A stretch of 6,495 bases of DNA from Thiotrichaceae bacterium. GTDB lineage: Bacteria; Pseudomonadota; Gammaproteobacteria; Thiotrichales; Thiotrichaceae. Both the position numbers and the translations under genes were made by a program. The DNA lies in NCBI GenBank assembly GCA_027030285.1, contig JALVFC010000564.1, positions 1 to 6,495 on the forward strand. Direction: 5' to 3'. Of the stretch, positions 5,511 to 6,495 are shown in pieces (the first letter of the stretch is position 1; each line of letters starts with the position of its first letter). Below the pieces are notes generated by a model that worked only from the letters and a program-made list of their open reading frames with translations, was not told the origin of the DNA and did no database searches.

Positions 5511-5540
5511 AGTTTAGTTGACTGGACGGTCAAGTGTCAA
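5511..5540 (-). promoter_or_regulatory. tetR promoter
   Basis: On the - strand a perfect -35 TTGACA (complement of 5535-5540) and TAAACT (complement of 5511-5516, 4 of 6) are 18 bases apart. Transcription would start near 5504, downstream of the TTG codon and just before the ATG at 5503. Confidence 0.65.
5518..5533. promoter_or_regulatory. TetR-type operator O3, inside the tetR promoter spacer
   Basis: TTGACTGGACGGTCAA has TTGAC/GTCAA arms and the same shape as O1 and O2. It fills the spacer between the -35 and -10 of the tetR promoter, the classic position for autorepression by steric block. Confidence 0.78.
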
Positions 5541-5608
5541 GATGTTCGTCGTAATCTCTTCAACCGTAGGCACGATGAGCAGCATGCAACATAATGATAG
5601 CAAGAGTA

Positions 5609-5669
5609 TATGATAACGTCCTTTATCATACGCTATTGTATGCTAGACTATTGGTATGACAAGTCATAC
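5609..5669. promoter_or_regulatory. Cluster of palindromic half-sites, likely toxin-antitoxin operator
   Basis: TATGATAA (5609-5616) pairs with TTATCATA (5623-5630). CATAC (5627-5631) pairs with GTATG (5638-5642). GTATGAC (5654-5660) pairs with GTCATAC (5663-5669) around AA. All share a TATGA/TCATA core and end directly at the antitoxin Shine-Dalgarno. Ribbon-helix-helix antitoxins commonly bind such clustered half-sites to repress their own operon. Candidate -10 hexamers (TATGCT 5639, TAGACT 5644) lie within the cluster. Confidence 0.65.
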
Positions 5670-5681
5670 GAGGAGTTTAGT

Positions 5682-5951
5682 GTGAGAATAAATGCTCGAT
5701 TAGAAGACAACTACGAAGAAAAGTTTCTCTATATACAACAGCTTGAAAATAAAAATCGTACCGAGGTTCTTAAGGAGGCTTTGGATTACTACTTTTCTGC
5801 CAAGTTAAGACAAAAAGGGCAAGTTGCCTGGGAGAAAAATCAGAAAATTCTTGAAATGATCGGTGGTATTGCCTTAGGAGATGAGAATTTATCTGAAGTT
5901 TACAAAGATTCTATGTATCAGGGATTGAAGGAAAAACATGATAATAACTGA
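5682..5951 (+). CDS. Ribbon-helix-helix antitoxin of a PIN-toxin pair
   Basis: Predicted product of 89 aa from a GTG start at 5682, chosen because AGGAG (5671-5675) lies 6 bases upstream and the protein then begins (M)RINARLEDNYEEK, the usual form for this antitoxin type. A longer frame from ATG 5610 would run through the operator palindromes and has no Shine-Dalgarno. Residues 2-40 fit a beta strand plus two helices (RINARL; NYEEKFLYIQQLENK; RTEVLKEALDYYFSAK), a DNA-binding ribbon-helix-helix. Residues 45-89 should wrap and neutralise the toxin. Its stop overlaps the toxin start by 14 bases, indicating translational coupling. The module is visibly richer in A and T than alaS and lysC, consistent with horizontal transfer. 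The exact antitoxin subfamily is not identified. Confidence 0.85.
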   Translation: MRINARLEDNYEEKFLYIQQLENKNRTEVLKEALDYYFSAKLRQKGQVAWEKNQKILEMIGGIALGDENLSEVYKDSMYQGLKEKHDNN

Positions 5952-6360
5952 TACGGGTTTTTGGCTTGCCTTAATTAATAAACGTGATAAACACCATGTG
6001 CAGGCAATTACCTTTATGTCTGGTTGCAGGGAAGATTTAATAACAAGTTGGCCGGTTATTACAGAAACCTGTTATATGCTTGGGCGAGATCTTGGGATAA
6101 AAAGTCAAATCACATTTTTACAGCTAATTAAATCAGACCTGGTTTATGTGTCTGATATTTCAAGTGCTTATATTGATAATATTGAAAAGCTGATGATCAA
6201 GTACGCAGATTTGCCAATGGATTTAGCTGATGCATCAATGGTTATTTTGGCAGATGAGCTGGGTCATGGTCGTATTTTGTCAACAGATCAACGAGATTTT
6301 CAGTGCTATCGTTGGAAAAATCACAAACCCTTTGAAAATCTATTGTTGCCAGATTTATAA
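5938..6360 (+). CDS. PIN-domain ribonuclease toxin (VapC-like)
   Basis: Product of 140 aa, the normal single-domain length. PIN-domain toxins are Mg-dependent RNases that cut tRNA or rRNA and arrest growth unless bound by the cognate antitoxin. The acidic active-site set is visible: Asp5 in MIITDTGFW, Glu43 in VITETCYML, Asp98 in DLPMDLADASMV, and Asp117 in ILSTDQRDF. All four are present, so the toxin looks intact. ATG 5938 has AAGGA (5928-5932) 5 bases upstream and overlaps the antitoxin gene by 14 bases. The gene ends within the first bases of repeat copy B. The RNA target cannot be read from the sequence. Confidence 0.92.
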   Translation: MIITDTGFWLALINKRDKHHVQAITFMSGCREDLITSWPVITETCYMLGRDLGIKSQITFLQLIKSDLVYVSDISSAYIDNIEKLMIKYADLPMDLADASMVILADELGHGRILSTDQRDFQCYRWKNHKPFENLLLPDL

Positions 6361-6495
6361 CTACTTAGCCTGATAAACAGCTGAGGCGTAAGTTATTGAT
6401 TATTCGGGGTGCTGTAAATTCATCCCTGTAAGCTCTACGGCAGCAACCCTGTTGCTGAAGCTCAAATAATCAATAACAAAACACCTTGCGTATAA
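6359..6495 (+). repeat. Long palindromic repeat, copy B (truncated by window end)
   Basis: It aligns without gaps to copy A at an offset of 2781 bases. The central 94 bases agree at about 75 positions by hand count, with CATCCCTGTAAGCTCT identical. Arms GTTATTGATTATT (6392-6404) and AATAATCAATAAC (6465-6477) are perfectly paired, although the sequence differs from copy A. An inner stem CAGCAAC (6441-6447) / GTTGCTG (6451-6457) is also kept. The first bases overlap the toxin stop codon. By analogy with copy A about 16 bases of the right end lie beyond the window. Confidence 0.85.

Noticed and set aside
5492..5533. TTG start at 5533 for the TetR gene
   Set aside because: It lies inside the predicted promoter and operator, upstream of the predicted transcription start.
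5610..5681. Longer antitoxin start at ATG 5610
   Set aside because: The extra 24 codons cover the palindromic operator region and have no Shine-Dalgarno, whereas GTG 5682 has AGGAG at 6 bases and matches the usual antitoxin N terminus.
3578..6495. CRISPR array or insertion sequence at the long repeats
   Set aside because: There are only two copies, 2.8 kb apart, with genes between them. There are no short spacers and no transposase or Cas gene.

Overview
The window looks like chromosomal DNA of a gammaproteobacterium. The order alaS, lysC, csrA, tRNA-Ser(GCU) is a familiar block in that class (for example in pseudomonads), and the AlaRS, aspartokinase and CsrA sequences are all of gammaproteobacterial type. 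I cannot name the genus. The TusA plus DsrE2 pair suggests, but does not prove, an organism with sulfane-sulfur trafficking such as a sulfur oxidiser.

Left part (1-3544), conserved core on the + strand. It opens with the 3' half of alaS (editing and C-terminal domains), then lysC three bases later. lysC has a well-placed internal start that should yield a separate regulatory beta subunit. A 526-base gap follows, holding an inverted pair of REP-like palindromes, a perfect 10-bp inverted repeat, and a GGA-rich csrA leader fit for CsrA autoregulation. csrA and tRNA-Ser(GCU) close this part.

Right part (3545-6495), accessory. A 153-base, largely palindromic repeat sits just after the tRNA. A second copy in the same orientation, ungapped over the overlap and about four fifths identical in its central part by hand count, starts on the stop codon of the last gene and runs off the window. 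Between the copies lie two modules. The first, on the - strand, is tetR, tusA, dsrE2: a TetR-family repressor, a sulfur-carrier protein and a DsrE2-type protein. Three matching 16-bp operator-like palindromes (about TTGACYGNNCGGTCAA) lie upstream of tusA (two) and inside the tetR promoter (one, filling the spacer between a perfect -35 and the -10). The simplest reading is an autoregulated repressor that controls a small sulfur-transfer operon. The second, on the + strand, is a ribbon-helix-helix antitoxin overlapping a PIN-domain toxin, behind a cluster of palindromic half-sites typical of an autoregulated toxin-antitoxin operon.

The most interesting points are the TetR-TusA-DsrE2 regulatory circuit with its three operators, the pair of structured repeats bracketing the accessory block next to a tRNA gene, and the csrA leader with four GGA motifs and a possible overlapping 9-codon reading frame.
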